Source of the DNA: a virus
Direction: 5' to 3' (one strand)
Virus record (IMG/VR): IMGVR_UViG_3300020395_000052
Coordinates: 1-32,532 of that record
DNA length: 32,532 nucleotides
Made by a program: the position numbers and the translations under genes. Below the pieces are notes generated by a model. It saw nothing but the letters and a program-made list of their open reading frames with translations, did no database searches and was not told the DNA's origin. Below are positions 24,892-32,325 of the stretch, piece after piece; position 1 is the first letter of the stretch; each line of letters opens with the position of its first letter.

Positions 24892-25152
24892 TTATTCCCT
24901 AGGGGGTACTACTATATCATCAGGAGTGACAACATAATATTCGTGACCGCTAGTGACACAAGCTTGAATGATCTCACGATCATCCACCTCTACCACCGAC
25001 ATATCTGGAAAATCATCAGCTTCCAGGAGTCCAGCATAGCGTAAAGCGTCGTCTTTGTCAAGGAACATGTAAACTAACTGGTTACTTTTTGATCCTTTAA
25101 CTGAGTATGCACCTTCTTTTTCTTTTCCTGTAACTGCCAGGATATACATCAT
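24892..25152 (-). CDS. DUF3110-like protein
   Basis: 86 aa. It reads YILAVTGKEKEGAYSVKG, then VYMFLDKDDALRYAGLLEAD, DFPDMSVVEVDDREI and PDDIVVPPRE. This follows the DUF3110 pattern known in cyanobacteria and chloroplasts: 'N-x-G-I-x-S/T', 'M-F-E-D-x-D-D-A-x-R-Y/F-A-x-L-L', 'D-F-P', 'D-x-x-E-I' and a C-terminal 'P-P'. The function of that family is unknown. Start overlaps gp47 by ATGA. If right, it is a host-derived gene and supports a cyanobacterial host. Confidence 0.7.
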   Translation of the reverse strand: MMYILAVTGKEKEGAYSVKGSKSNQLVYMFLDKDDALRYAGLLEADDFPDMSVVEVDDREIIQACVTSGHEYYVVTPDDIVVPPRE

Positions 25153-26195
25153 ACTACCTCCAGTGCTTCCACGTATAAGGTTTTTAAAATAGATTTAAGT
25201 GCAGTCTTATCTTTGTATTCTATTTCATCAACATATCTTTCAAGGATGGTTAGTGTGTCCTCTTTTTCAATATCAATTTCTTCACTCAAGTCTTGTTCAA
25301 AGGATGGATCCTCAATGACTTTGATCTCATGTACACCAGCAGCATAGAGTTGTGATATAAAGAACTCAAATTTGTCTGTGTCCTTTTTCTTTTCTACTAT
25401 GATCTTAATGAAATGATTTGTATAATCTGTGTACTTAAACTTACTACTATTTAACTGATCCTCATGGTAGTATATTTTTTCATAGATGGCATAAGGGTTC
25501 GGTATAAACTCCAATTCCAAAGTTTCAGTATCAAATATATGGAAACCACGCTTACAATTATAGTCATTCCAATAGATTTGGTAGGGATTACCTAGGTATG
25601 TTATGTTCTCCCTCATACTTTTTTGATGATAGTGACCTGAGAATACCTTATCAAATTTCCTATATGGTGCTGTACTATCACCATGATCCATAATATAACC
25701 ACGGTGTGCTTCAAACCCATTGAGTTCTAGGTGTCCCATTGCTACTGGAGATTTACTTTTCTTTATTAAATCATATGTCTCATCATGATTTTCTTCATTG
25801 ATCCAAGGTATGAATAGAATAGGTAGTCCACCTATCTTTACCTCAGTTGCTTTAGTGTATATTGTTACGTTGTCATACTCTCCAACTGTAGTCACGAGAG
25901 TGTTTACTAAATTAGTATTCTTAAAATATGCTGTGTGATTTCCTACTAAGGCATGAACTTCAACTCCCATATCCTTAAGTACATCAAAATAATTATGGGT
26001 TGCCCACTGTGCTGCCCATATATCTAAGTTTCTACGGTTATCAAATGTATCTCCTAGATCTAGAACTGTTGTGATGCCACGTTCTTTAAGTGTTGGAAAG
26101 AACACATTTCTATAGAACTTCTTAAAGAAGTCGTGAAATATTCTACTTGATTTCCTTGCACCAAAATGCTGATCAGTTATGATTACTATCTTCAC
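25149..26195 (-). CDS. 47: Recombination nuclease subunit, SbcD/Mre11-like (T4 gp47)
   Basis: 348 aa, near T4 gp47 (339). Metallophosphoesterase motifs appear in order: ITDQHFG (D-x-H), DLGDTFDNRR (GDxxDxR), LVGNHTAYF (GNH), MGHLELNG and VFSGHYHQKS (GHxH). It is the nuclease partner of gp46. It is chained by four-base overlaps to the aminotransferase upstream and the DUF3110-like gene downstream. Confidence 0.96.
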   Translation of the reverse strand: MKIVIITDQHFGARKSSRIFHDFFKKFYRNVFFPTLKERGITTVLDLGDTFDNRRNLDIWAAQWATHNYFDVLKDMGVEVHALVGNHTAYFKNTNLVNTLVTTVGEYDNVTIYTKATEVKIGGLPILFIPWINEENHDETYDLIKKSKSPVAMGHLELNGFEAHRGYIMDHGDSTAPYRKFDKVFSGHYHQKSMRENITYLGNPYQIYWNDYNCKRGFHIFDTETLELEFIPNPYAIYEKIYYHEDQLNSSKFKYTDYTNHFIKIIVEKKKDTDKFEFFISQLYAAGVHEIKVIEDPSFEQDLSEEIDIEKEDTLTILERYVDEIEYKDKTALKSILKTLYVEALEVV

Positions 26196-27283
26196 TTTAA
26201 CTGACCCTCAAGTACATGAAAGTATTCATCATTCGCATCAATGGGAATGGTAAACATTCCTTTAAACTCACGTTCAATTTCAATTATCGTTCCGAACTGT
26301 CCTTTGATAGTATAACCTAAATTCTGAAACAAGTCAACCGCCCTTACTACGATGTCCCTGTGCTTCTTCATAAGGAGTTCATCTTCTAGTATTTTAATAT
26401 ATGCAAGACAACTTAAGATGCCTGGCAAACTGAAGCTGTAAGTAAATCCATGCTCCCAGTCAAACCTTCTGGGTAGTGCTTCATGTATCTTGTCATTATA
26501 TAATGCAATACTTAATGGAAAGTATCCTCCTGTGATTGCTTTTCCCATTGTAAAGATGTCAGGATTAACTGGGATCTTCTTCCATCCCACAAAGTTTCCT
26601 GTCTTCCCTCCTCCTGTGAAGATGTCGTCTACTATTATAATAACACCTTTCTTCTGTATCTGTGAGATATTAGTCCAGAACCTTTCACTATGAGGTTTGA
26701 TACCATTGACATAAGGACAACTCTCTACCACAACACACATGACATTATCCCAGTTGTAATGATCCACATAGAAGTCAACTGGCAATCTTAGTATATTCTG
26801 ATATGGTTTCATTGTATAAAATGGATCATTAAACAGACCATCACCCATGCTCTGAGTTAACATAGTAGATCCATGGAAGCTACCTTTGAATGTAACTATG
26901 CCATTACGTTGATGCTGACCTACTTCTTTCTGATATGCACTAGCAAGTTTGACTGCACCTTCAACTGCGTCACTACCACTCAATGAGAATATACTTCTAT
27001 ATCCTGTAATACCCTTGAGCATCTTTGCTAGTTTCCATGTACAGTTGTTTAACTTGAGAGGTTGAGCTTCAAAGAAGTTCTCACCTATCTCAGGTTTGAT
27101 ACACATATTGTCACGTACATAGTTCATGATCTGCATACGACCATACCCTAATGTATAGCAACCAAAATTTAACATAGGATCTACGTACTTCCTACCATCT
27201 AAGTCCATTCTTCCATAGTCCCAACCATACTCTTGCTGCCCGACGTTTTTTTGGGTACCTGGTATTAATCCTGGATATTTCAT
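26192..27283 (-). CDS. Class III PLP-dependent aminotransferase (BioA/GSA-like)
   Basis: 363 aa, shorter than typical class III enzymes (about 420-450). GRMDLDGRKYVDPMLNFG is the N-terminal substrate-side signature, LSGSDAVEGAVKLASAYQ the PLP-phosphate loop helix, VTFKGSFHGSTMLTQS the Y/F-H-G-x-T motif, IIVDDIFTGGGKTG carries the PLP-nitrogen Asp, and FTMGKAITGGYFPLS the Schiff-base Lys. All catalytic residues look intact; the C-terminal domain is reduced. Family members move amino groups in biotin, heme, arginine or polyamine pathways. The substrate is unresolved. It is linked by ATGA-type overlaps to an oxygenase upstream and gp47 downstream, so it is co-translated with core phage genes. 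Confidence 0.88.
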   Translation of the reverse strand: MKYPGLIPGTQKNVGQQEYGWDYGRMDLDGRKYVDPMLNFGCYTLGYGRMQIMNYVRDNMCIKPEIGENFFEAQPLKLNNCTWKLAKMLKGITGYRSIFSLSGSDAVEGAVKLASAYQKEVGQHQRNGIVTFKGSFHGSTMLTQSMGDGLFNDPFYTMKPYQNILRLPVDFYVDHYNWDNVMCVVVESCPYVNGIKPHSERFWTNISQIQKKGVIIIVDDIFTGGGKTGNFVGWKKIPVNPDIFTMGKAITGGYFPLSIALYNDKIHEALPRRFDWEHGFTYSFSLPGILSCLAYIKILEDELLMKKHRDIVVRAVDLFQNLGYTIKGQFGTIIEIEREFKGMFTIPIDANDEYFHVLEGQLK

Positions 27284-27933
27284 CTAGACCTCCTCAATGG
27301 TGGTATCTTACCTGTCATTGCCATACCAAAAAAGTTTAAAGTTAGACGTTCCTTAGTGCCAAAAGTATAAACACCATGGTGTGTATGGTTGTTAAACAAA
27401 ACAAATCTGTTGTATACATTCTCTACCCTGACTGTTGGGGTGTACTGTGCATGTACTTTATTCCAGACCTTTCTATACTCATCTGGATCTACTTCCTCAC
27501 CCCTATAAAGTTTTTCCTTCATGGTAATCTCATCAGGATACTGAAACCCATACCCAGAGGATGTCTTATAAATCGACGTTCCTGAATCTGGGGATGGGTC
27601 TTTGTTTAAGTATACTATACCACCAAAGTGTGTATCAATGTCTTGATGTACCCATCCTCTATTGAGTGGGTCATACTGATCTTCTGAGAAAGGTTGTATC
27701 TTCTGGAAGTGCGTCTGCATATTCCAGTACTCAGGTTTGCCATCATGGAAAAGGAGATGTACTTTCTCACCAAAGTAATTAAAGAACCTCTCTTCTACCA
27801 CATGAAGTTGCTTAGTACGTGTACCTGGCCAGTTACCACGGTCAGGTGGATAGTACTTCAAAGCATTGGCCATCTCCACAATGGCATCAGGATCCTCAAA
27901 GAAATCATCAACTATTGTAATAGGATATGTCAC
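27280..27933 (-). CDS. 2-oxoglutarate/Fe(II)-dependent oxygenase
   Basis: 217 aa from GTG 27933, which overlaps the gp55 stop (GTGA). MTYPITIVDDFFEDPDAIVE is the usual start of this oxygenase group. GWVHQDIDTHFGGIVYLN has H-x-D and the next strand, RFVLFNNHTHHGVYTFG the distal His, and KERLTLNFFG the 2-oxoglutarate-binding Arg. The active site is complete. It is followed by the aminotransferase with a four-base overlap, which suggests consecutive or complementary chemistry. Substrate unknown. Confidence 0.85.
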   Translation of the reverse strand: MTYPITIVDDFFEDPDAIVEMANALKYYPPDRGNWPGTRTKQLHVVEERFFNYFGEKVHLLFHDGKPEYWNMQTHFQKIQPFSEDQYDPLNRGWVHQDIDTHFGGIVYLNKDPSPDSGTSIYKTSSGYGFQYPDEITMKEKLYRGEEVDPDEYRKVWNKVHAQYTPTVRVENVYNRFVLFNNHTHHGVYTFGTKERLTLNFFGMAMTGKIPPLRRSR

Positions 27934-28403
27934 TTAATTCTTAGTTCTACGTTCTCCTTAATTGTATTATAGTCTGAATGTCCAGTCTTGTCATCTGTAT
28001 GGAAGACCTGATCATATCCTGACTTGGTTAGTATCTTATTCTTTATTTCTAACTGTCTCTTCTCTTTCTGTATGCGTCTTAGAAAGGCATAGTAAATGAT
28101 CTGAGTGAAATATGCAAATGGGTTTCTTGACTTCTCTGGATTAAAGTTCTCTATGTACTGTACACAGTTCTCGATGCCATCACATATCATATCCTCACGG
28201 AACATGTAATTGACAAAGTTTGGTTTATATGATAAGTGTGTAGCAATCTTTAAAAAACATTCCCCAATGTAATTGCTGATCTGAGGACGGGGTTGATCCG
28301 CTTCCTTAGCAGCAGCACATTTATCCTTGAATACAATTAGTGCTTCAAGAAACTCTTTATTGTTTACATAATGCTCACTCTGTACCTTCCTTCTAACGGC
28401 CAT
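27930..28403 (-). CDS. 55: Late-transcription sigma factor (T4 gp55)
   Basis: 157 aa, reduced like T4 gp55 (185). IGECFLKIATHLSYKPNFVN, then MFREDMICDGIENCVQYIEN and FAYFTQIIYYAFLRRIQKEK correspond to sigma region 2 as found in gp55; region 4 is lacking, as expected. It directs host RNA polymerase to TATAAATA-type late promoters with gp33 and the gp45 clamp. GGAG stands 7 bases before the ATG, and a sigma70-like promoter lies just upstream, so it is probably transcribed early or middle. Confidence 0.93.
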   Translation of the reverse strand: MAVRRKVQSEHYVNNKEFLEALIVFKDKCAAAKEADQPRPQISNYIGECFLKIATHLSYKPNFVNYMFREDMICDGIENCVQYIENFNPEKSRNPFAYFTQIIYYAFLRRIQKEKRQLEIKNKILTKSGYDQVFHTDDKTGHSDYNTIKENVELRIK

Positions 28404-28412
28404 ATATTATCT

Positions 28413-28457
28413 CCTTATGTATACAGTATACACTATTTTGTTAAAAAACGCAAGGGG
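28413..28457 (-). promoter_or_regulatory. Predicted sigma70-like promoter for gp55, with paired GTATAC sites
   Basis: On the minus strand TTGCGT, 17 bases, then TATACT lead to the gp55 start. The -10 lies in GTATACTGTATAC, two palindromic GTATAC copies one base apart, which could be an operator. The -35 is only 4 of 6 to consensus. Confidence 0.5.
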
Positions 28458-28460
28458 GGC

Positions 28461-28489
28461 TTGACAACTGTTGTAATTCTTGGTACAAT
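28461..28489 (+). promoter_or_regulatory. Strong plus-strand sigma70 promoter with extended -10, opposing all genes
   Basis: TTGACA (28461-28466), exactly 17 bases, TACAAT (28484-28489), with TGG directly before the -10 (extended -10 TGn). Five of six -10 bases and all six -35 bases match consensus. Predicted start about 28496. No plus-strand gene follows, so the transcript would be antisense to the small gene at 28516-28896 and to uvsW. Confidence 0.65.
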
Positions 28490-28515
28490 ACGAGTGTGCG
28501 AGTTCAAGGGATGAC

Positions 28516-28896
28516 TTAGCTATTAAATATTTTATCTAATTTAATACGAGCTTCATCTACGGTAGATATTCTTCCACTACTATTTTTAACAGTATCTGCA
28601 TGAAGTCTTCTTAAAGACATAGCATAGAATATCTGTACCTCTGTATCAACTTCTACGACGGTTATAACCTTGTCCTTCGGGATGAGAAATTCCTCCTCGC
28701 GTGAAAATTTCATCCAAGGTGTTACCTTTGCACCTGCTTTATTACCCTGTAGCATGACCTCTTCGATCTCTATAGGGTTTTGTACTATCATATAGTCACC
28801 GTTCTCATCATTAACATGTTCAGTCACCGCAAGAATTTCTTCTCCCGATACTAATTTGATTGCTGCAAGGAATTCGATTTTCTTTTGCTCTTCCAT
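28516..28896 (-). CDS. 126-aa SH3/Sm-like paralog
   Basis: I choose ATG 28896 (MEEQKKIEFLAAIKL), one base after the uvsW stop; in-frame ATGs further up (for example 28917) overlap uvsW. It reads KLVSGEEILAVTEHV, QNPIEIEEV, VTPWMKFSREEEFLIPKDKV and ITVVEVDTEVQIFYAMS, matching the block order of the three paralogs before gp43, although it lies 15 kb away. The C-terminal 30 residues are charged and helical. Function unknown; it may be a regulator or adaptor of the replication/transcription machinery. Confidence 0.75.
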   Translation of the reverse strand: MEEQKKIEFLAAIKLVSGEEILAVTEHVNDENGDYMIVQNPIEIEEVMLQGNKAGAKVTPWMKFSREEEFLIPKDKVITVVEVDTEVQIFYAMSLRRLHADTVKNSSGRISTVDEARIKLDKIFNS

Positions 28897-28897
28897 G

Positions 28898-30367
28898 TTA
28901 GTCTCTGATTCGGACATCAATGAACTCATAGTCGAAATTTTCTTCATTATATATTTTAACACGTTCTGTCAAATGGTTTAAAGTATAGTTTCTTTTAGTA
29001 GCAGTGGATATATCATCTGCTATATCATATAGCACTGCCTTTGTTTTGTGGTCGCCTTTCCTTAAGACCCTGCCGATCGACTGGAGGTTCCTGATTTTCG
29101 ACTTTGAAGGCGATGCAAAGACAACATTATGTAAGTTCCTAATATTAATACCAGTGCTAAAAGTCCCATAGGATGCCACTATAATTGAATTATTTGTCGT
29201 CTCGGCAATCTCTCTTGCCCTTTCCCTGTCCTCAGTATCGACCCCACCGTGGACTAAGAAGACCAGTCTGTCTTCTCCTACCTTATTATTTATCATATCA
29301 AAAAGGGGCATGCCATGCCGTTCAACGTAGTTGAACAGGACGAGAGTGTTACCAGATAGGTCACAAACTAGGTTACGTATGAATTTATTGCGTCCTTGAT
29401 GGTCAACAAGATAGTCCATCTCCTCCTGATAAGTTTCAAAAGTTCTCTTGTCATGTTTAAGGATAAGTACTTTAATCTCAAACTCAGAAAGGTGTCCTTG
29501 TTTAATTAGTTTTTCAGTACGAGTTATCTTATCAACAGTTCCAAATACACCTTCAAGAACAAGGCGGTTTGTTTCTGTACCATCTAAAGTACCAGTAAAC
29601 CCTATGCGATACTTACAGTCATAGAGTTTATTCATAATACTAGTCAAGGATTTTGCCTTGAAGAGGTGTGCTTCATCTCCTATTATAGCACCAAAATTCT
29701 TAAAGTATGTCTTAGGTAGTTTATATACTGACTGCCATGTGCTAATGATCACGTCCTTGTCAGAACCAGGATTAGTACCTGCATATACTTTGTGGCAATG
29801 CTGTTTGGCATCCCATCCATAATTCTCAAAGTCCTTGTACATCTGTTCGACAAGTGATGTCGTAGGAACTACTATGAGTGTTTGTAATTTCTTTGCTGCC
29901 CAGAATCTAGACAGAGCATATATCATTAGAGACTTACCAGACCCTGTGGGTGACAGTAATAGTTTACGCTTGTTGCGTAGTGCTTCGTAGATACCTTTGT
30001 ACTGATAGTCTCTAACCTTGAACGGTAAGTTAAGTGTCTTAACCCATTCCCCTAGTCCTTGGGGAGTAATGAATCCATCCACTTCTTGTGGAAGTCCATA
30101 AAATTCGTTGTCCCTATGGATAACTTCGTACCCCTTCTCTTCGCAAAACGCAGTAATATAAGGGAGAAGACCAACATAAATTTCGCCTGTACCTGGGGAG
30201 AATAACTTGATTTTTCCATCCCAATACCTCTTCTTGTACGCTGACATGAATTTGGCTTGAGGCACTTCAAAAGTAAACTCATCTGCTAGTTCGTAACCTA
30301 CGTGAGGTTCGCATTCAACAGTAAGATATACTTCGTTCTTCTTCTGAATGTATACATTAGATTTCAT
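28898..30367 (-). CDS. uvsW: DNA/RNA helicase UvsW (SF2)
   Basis: 489 aa, close to T4 UvsW (503). LLLSPTGSGKSLMIYALSRF is motif I, LIVVPTTSLVEQM motif Ia, AIIGDEAHLF motif II (DEAH), RIGFTGTLDGTE motif III, IIVASYGTFSTGINI motif V and NLQSIGRVLRKG motif VI. UvsW unwinds R-loops and branched DNA and switches replication from origin- to recombination-dependent mode. It overlaps uvsY by 11 bases. Confidence 0.96.
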   Translation of the reverse strand: MKSNVYIQKKNEVYLTVECEPHVGYELADEFTFEVPQAKFMSAYKKRYWDGKIKLFSPGTGEIYVGLLPYITAFCEEKGYEVIHRDNEFYGLPQEVDGFITPQGLGEWVKTLNLPFKVRDYQYKGIYEALRNKRKLLLSPTGSGKSLMIYALSRFWAAKKLQTLIVVPTTSLVEQMYKDFENYGWDAKQHCHKVYAGTNPGSDKDVIISTWQSVYKLPKTYFKNFGAIIGDEAHLFKAKSLTSIMNKLYDCKYRIGFTGTLDGTETNRLVLEGVFGTVDKITRTEKLIKQGHLSEFEIKVLILKHDKRTFETYQEEMDYLVDHQGRNKFIRNLVCDLSGNTLVLFNYVERHGMPLFDMINNKVGEDRLVFLVHGGVDTEDRERAREIAETTNNSIIVASYGTFSTGINIRNLHNVVFASPSKSKIRNLQSIGRVLRKGDHKTKAVLYDIADDISTATKRNYTLNHLTERVKIYNEENFDYEFIDVRIRD

Positions 30368-30770
30368 AACCTTTCAGGAATTTAGCGAACTCTATCGCAT
30401 TCTTAATATAGAAGGATCGGTTATTGATCGCCTGCATAATGGCTTTCAATGCCTCAACCATTTGGTTATAGTACTTCAGTTTAAGGACGGACTTAGTGTA
30501 TACTTCATCAGCTTCCAGATATACAGGTACATCTGTCTTGATGAGTTTGATCGGAAATGGTTTCTCCGCTTTACCAGTATAGTACTCCCACCTATCTCTA
30601 TAGGTGCGTTTGACTTCAAACTCCTGTTGATCCTTTAAGGTATTAAAGGAATTGTAAAGTCGTAAGTATTTAGCGTGTAACTTCGGGATTGCTAGAGAGT
30701 CATGGTCTAATTTTTCATCGTCTAGTTGTGAGTCTTTCTCCCACATGTCATTCAAGGTGTCTAGATTCAT
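30357..30770 (-). CDS. uvsY: Recombination mediator UvsY
   Basis: 137 aa, identical in length to T4 UvsY as I recall. LHAKYLRLYNSFNTLKDQQE, RWEYYTGKAEKPFPIK, VLKLKYYNQMVEALKAIMQA and NNRSFYIKNAIEFAKFLKG follow the UvsY helix pattern. It loads UvsX on gp32-covered single-stranded DNA. It is coupled by ATGA to the tail-tube-like gene and lies next to uvsW as in T4. Confidence 0.9.
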   Translation of the reverse strand: MNLDTLNDMWEKDSQLDDEKLDHDSLAIPKLHAKYLRLYNSFNTLKDQQEFEVKRTYRDRWEYYTGKAEKPFPIKLIKTDVPVYLEADEVYTKSVLKLKYYNQMVEALKAIMQAINNRSFYIKNAIEFAKFLKGYEI

Positions 30771-31318
30771 ACTTTATTATTATTCTTATCTGTGATCTCG
30801 TAGAGAGTATACTTAAAATTAACGTCGGCCGTGAGGTAGTTAACATCAGTTGCTGATGCATCGAACTCTAATGTAGTGAGACTAGTTGGGAAGATGTTAA
30901 AGAAATTGATATTTGATATCGTGTTGTAATTACTATTAAGTATAAGTAATCGAGCATCACTCATCATCTTATCAAACTCTTCTGGTCTACCCTTCTCATC
31001 GACACTAGCAAGATACGTTGCGAAATTCTTTTGGTGCTTAGGGTTAGTAAGACCCTTTAACCATTTGTAAATTTCATAATAATTATCCAAGTCTTCATTG
31101 ACTAAGAACCTTAGGTTAAGATCACCGAAGGTCATCTTGTCGCCAGGTAAAGAATACTCTTTGACTGGTGTGGTTATCTCCCTCACACCTATCTCCACTT
31201 GAGGTATGGATGCAGACTGACAAAAATAATCCACATTAGGTGTCCTACCAATAATAAATTTAAAACCTATTGGTGATAGAAAATTTTGATTTTGGGGAGA
31301 AAAAAGATTTGGTTCCAT
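30767..31318 (-). CDS. Tail tube/baseplate-type structural protein
   Basis: 183 aa. GFKFIIGRTPNVDYFCQSAS, PGDKMTFGDLNLRFLVNEDL, YYEIYKWLKGLTNP and ASATDVNYLTADVNFKYTLY have the character of the contractile-phage tail tube fold: an early 'F-x-F/V-x-I', a 'pG...f.dl.l.f.v' pair and a final beta hairpin. It may be a tube or baseplate tube-cap protein rather than the major tube protein, which normally lies elsewhere; I give no gene number. A late-type GATAAATA precedes it, in line with structural expression, although uvsY follows in the same transcript. Confidence 0.65.
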   Translation of the reverse strand: MEPNLFSPQNQNFLSPIGFKFIIGRTPNVDYFCQSASIPQVEIGVREITTPVKEYSLPGDKMTFGDLNLRFLVNEDLDNYYEIYKWLKGLTNPKHQKNFATYLASVDEKGRPEEFDKMMSDARLLILNSNYNTISNINFFNIFPTSLTTLEFDASATDVNYLTADVNFKYTLYEITDKNNNKV

Positions 31319-31340
31319 TAGTTCACGCAGGTCTCCGTAT

Positions 31341-31348
31341 TATTTATC
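31341..31348 (-). promoter_or_regulatory. Late-type promoter GATAAATA
   Basis: The minus strand reads GATAAATA, seven of eight bases of the T4 late consensus TATAAATA. It overlaps the cupin stop codon (31344-31346) and is 22 bases upstream of ATG 31318. The same stop-overlap arrangement occurs at 1759-1766. Confidence 0.55.
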
Positions 31349-31949
31349 CAAGCCAGAAAACTTCTGGATCTCTTATTTTGTCGTAGATATTAAATCTGAA
31401 GTCTTTAAAATCTGGTTTACTTGTTTCGTTATGTGCAGCATCTATCCATGACAACTCGGCATTCTTACCTCTGGTACTCTGCCCTTCCACATCATCAATG
31501 TTGTATTCACCAACATAGTTCTCACCAACTGTAGTAGGTTTGACACCATTCTGCCAGTGTTGTACTGACATGAATATGGATCTACCATCACCCATGAATG
31601 CACCATGTATATCATCATGGTATACCTTAAGGGTAAAAAAATCGGATCGCATTTTACATATCTTCTCTTGTTCTGGATGACTGTCTATCCAATAACCACC
31701 ATGACTAAAACTTATCTTGCCACGTATGTATACTTCATAACTGTCAATGTCTGGATGTCTATGTTCTGGGATGATAGCATGTGGTGGCCAGTTCAAGCAT
31801 TCAACTTGGTACTGTCCTTCCTTGTACATAACCTTTCTATGAAAGTTAGGTACACCAAAGAAATTTCTATTCCAACCTTGGGGTTTTATTATTTCGCGAG
31901 GATTGAAGGTACTCAAATACTCATCAACAAAACCTGTGATGGCATCCAT
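31344..31949 (-). CDS. Cupin-like protein, possible metal-dependent enzyme
   Basis: 201 aa. PEHRHPDIDSYEVYIRGKIS gives the cupin motif 1 pattern H-x-H-x(n)-E-x(n)-G, and HDDIHGAFMGDGRSIFMSVQ may be motif 2 with its His. A six-stranded beta barrel with a metal bound by HRH, E and H is likely. Cupins include dioxygenases, isomerases and binding proteins; substrate unknown. The ATG is preceded directly by the T-run of a terminator and by no ribosome-binding site, so expression is puzzling. It lies between the capsid region and the tail-tube-like gene. Confidence 0.75.
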   Translation of the reverse strand: MDAITGFVDEYLSTFNPREIIKPQGWNRNFFGVPNFHRKVMYKEGQYQVECLNWPPHAIIPEHRHPDIDSYEVYIRGKISFSHGGYWIDSHPEQEKICKMRSDFFTLKVYHDDIHGAFMGDGRSIFMSVQHWQNGVKPTTVGENYVGEYNIDDVEGQSTRGKNAELSWIDAAHNETSKPDFKDFRFNIYDKIRDPEVFWLG

Positions 31950-31951
31950 GC

Positions 31952-31986
31952 ATAAAAAAAGAGGGTCTAATTATTTAGACCCCTTT
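31952..31986 (-). terminator. Intrinsic terminator upstream of the cupin gene
   Basis: The minus strand reads AGGGGTCTAA-ATA-ATTAGACCCTC-TTTTTTT: a stem of about 8 bp (GGGTCTAA/TTAGACCC) with a T7 run. It ends transcripts from the 57-aa gene. The T-run stops one base short of an ATG triplet and 4-5 bases before the cupin start codon. Confidence 0.8.
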
Positions 31987-32009
31987 CAAAAAAGTTTTAG
32001 TGCATAGTT

Positions 32010-32183
32010 CTAATCGAATACATTTTTACACATTGCTTTGCACGATGCAGGTAAGTCGGCACATTCTATTAGGCAGTCAAAATAATCGTCGATCTGATTT
32101 ATGTCGCTTGAAGCTGTATTGGTTGAATTACTATCGGTCATATTCCAACCTGCCAGTTGGTTATGTGAAACTCTATTATGCAT
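32010..32183 (-). CDS. 57-aa protein with twin CX3C motifs
   Basis: ATG at 32183 with GGAG 5 bases upstream (AAAAGGAGATACGATG); stop TAG at 32010-32012. The N-terminal 30 residues are polar (MHNRVSHNQLAGW); the C-terminal part, FDCLIECADLPASCKAMCKN, has C37-x3-C41 and C48-x3-C52, the spacing of a helical hairpin held by two disulfides or a metal site. Terminators on both sides make it a single-gene unit behind the capsid gene, so it may be a late, abundant product. No family recognised. Confidence 0.65.
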   Translation of the reverse strand: MHNRVSHNQLAGWNMTDSNSTNTASSDINQIDDYFDCLIECADLPASCKAMCKNVFD

Positions 32184-32325
32184 CGTATCTCCTTTTATTT
32201 ACCTCATTACAAAGAACTTTGGGAACATCTTGTTTCCTCCAATTCTACTATTATGTAGGCGAATCCACACTGTATTTTCTGCTACAAATTTACAAAAAGA
32301 AATGCCTACGAGTTTATACCTAGAC
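32184..32325 (-). promoter_or_regulatory. Leader after gp23 terminator, with long-range inverted repeat
   Basis: This stretch separates the capsid terminator from the 57-aa gene. It starts with GGTATAAACT, a partial late-promoter match (TATAAA). GTAGGC at 32309-32304 and GCCTAC at 32260-32255 on the minus strand could pair across about 43 bases. It also holds a mini-ORF with a strong ribosome-binding site. Confidence 0.4.
32199..32228 (-). CDS. Nine-residue mini-ORF (leader peptide candidate)
   Basis: ATG at 32228, stop TAA at 32199-32201, encoding MFPKFFVMR. GGAGG (32236-32240) lies 7 bases before the ATG, a better ribosome site than many real genes here have. It ends 15 bases before the next ATG. 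It could be a leader peptide controlling the 57-aa gene, or chance. Confidence 0.3.
   Translation of the reverse strand: MFPKFFVMR

Noticed and set aside
28897-28962. GTG or upstream ATG starts of the 126-aa paralog
   Set aside because: They overlap the uvsW end; the family's conserved part begins after ATG 28896.
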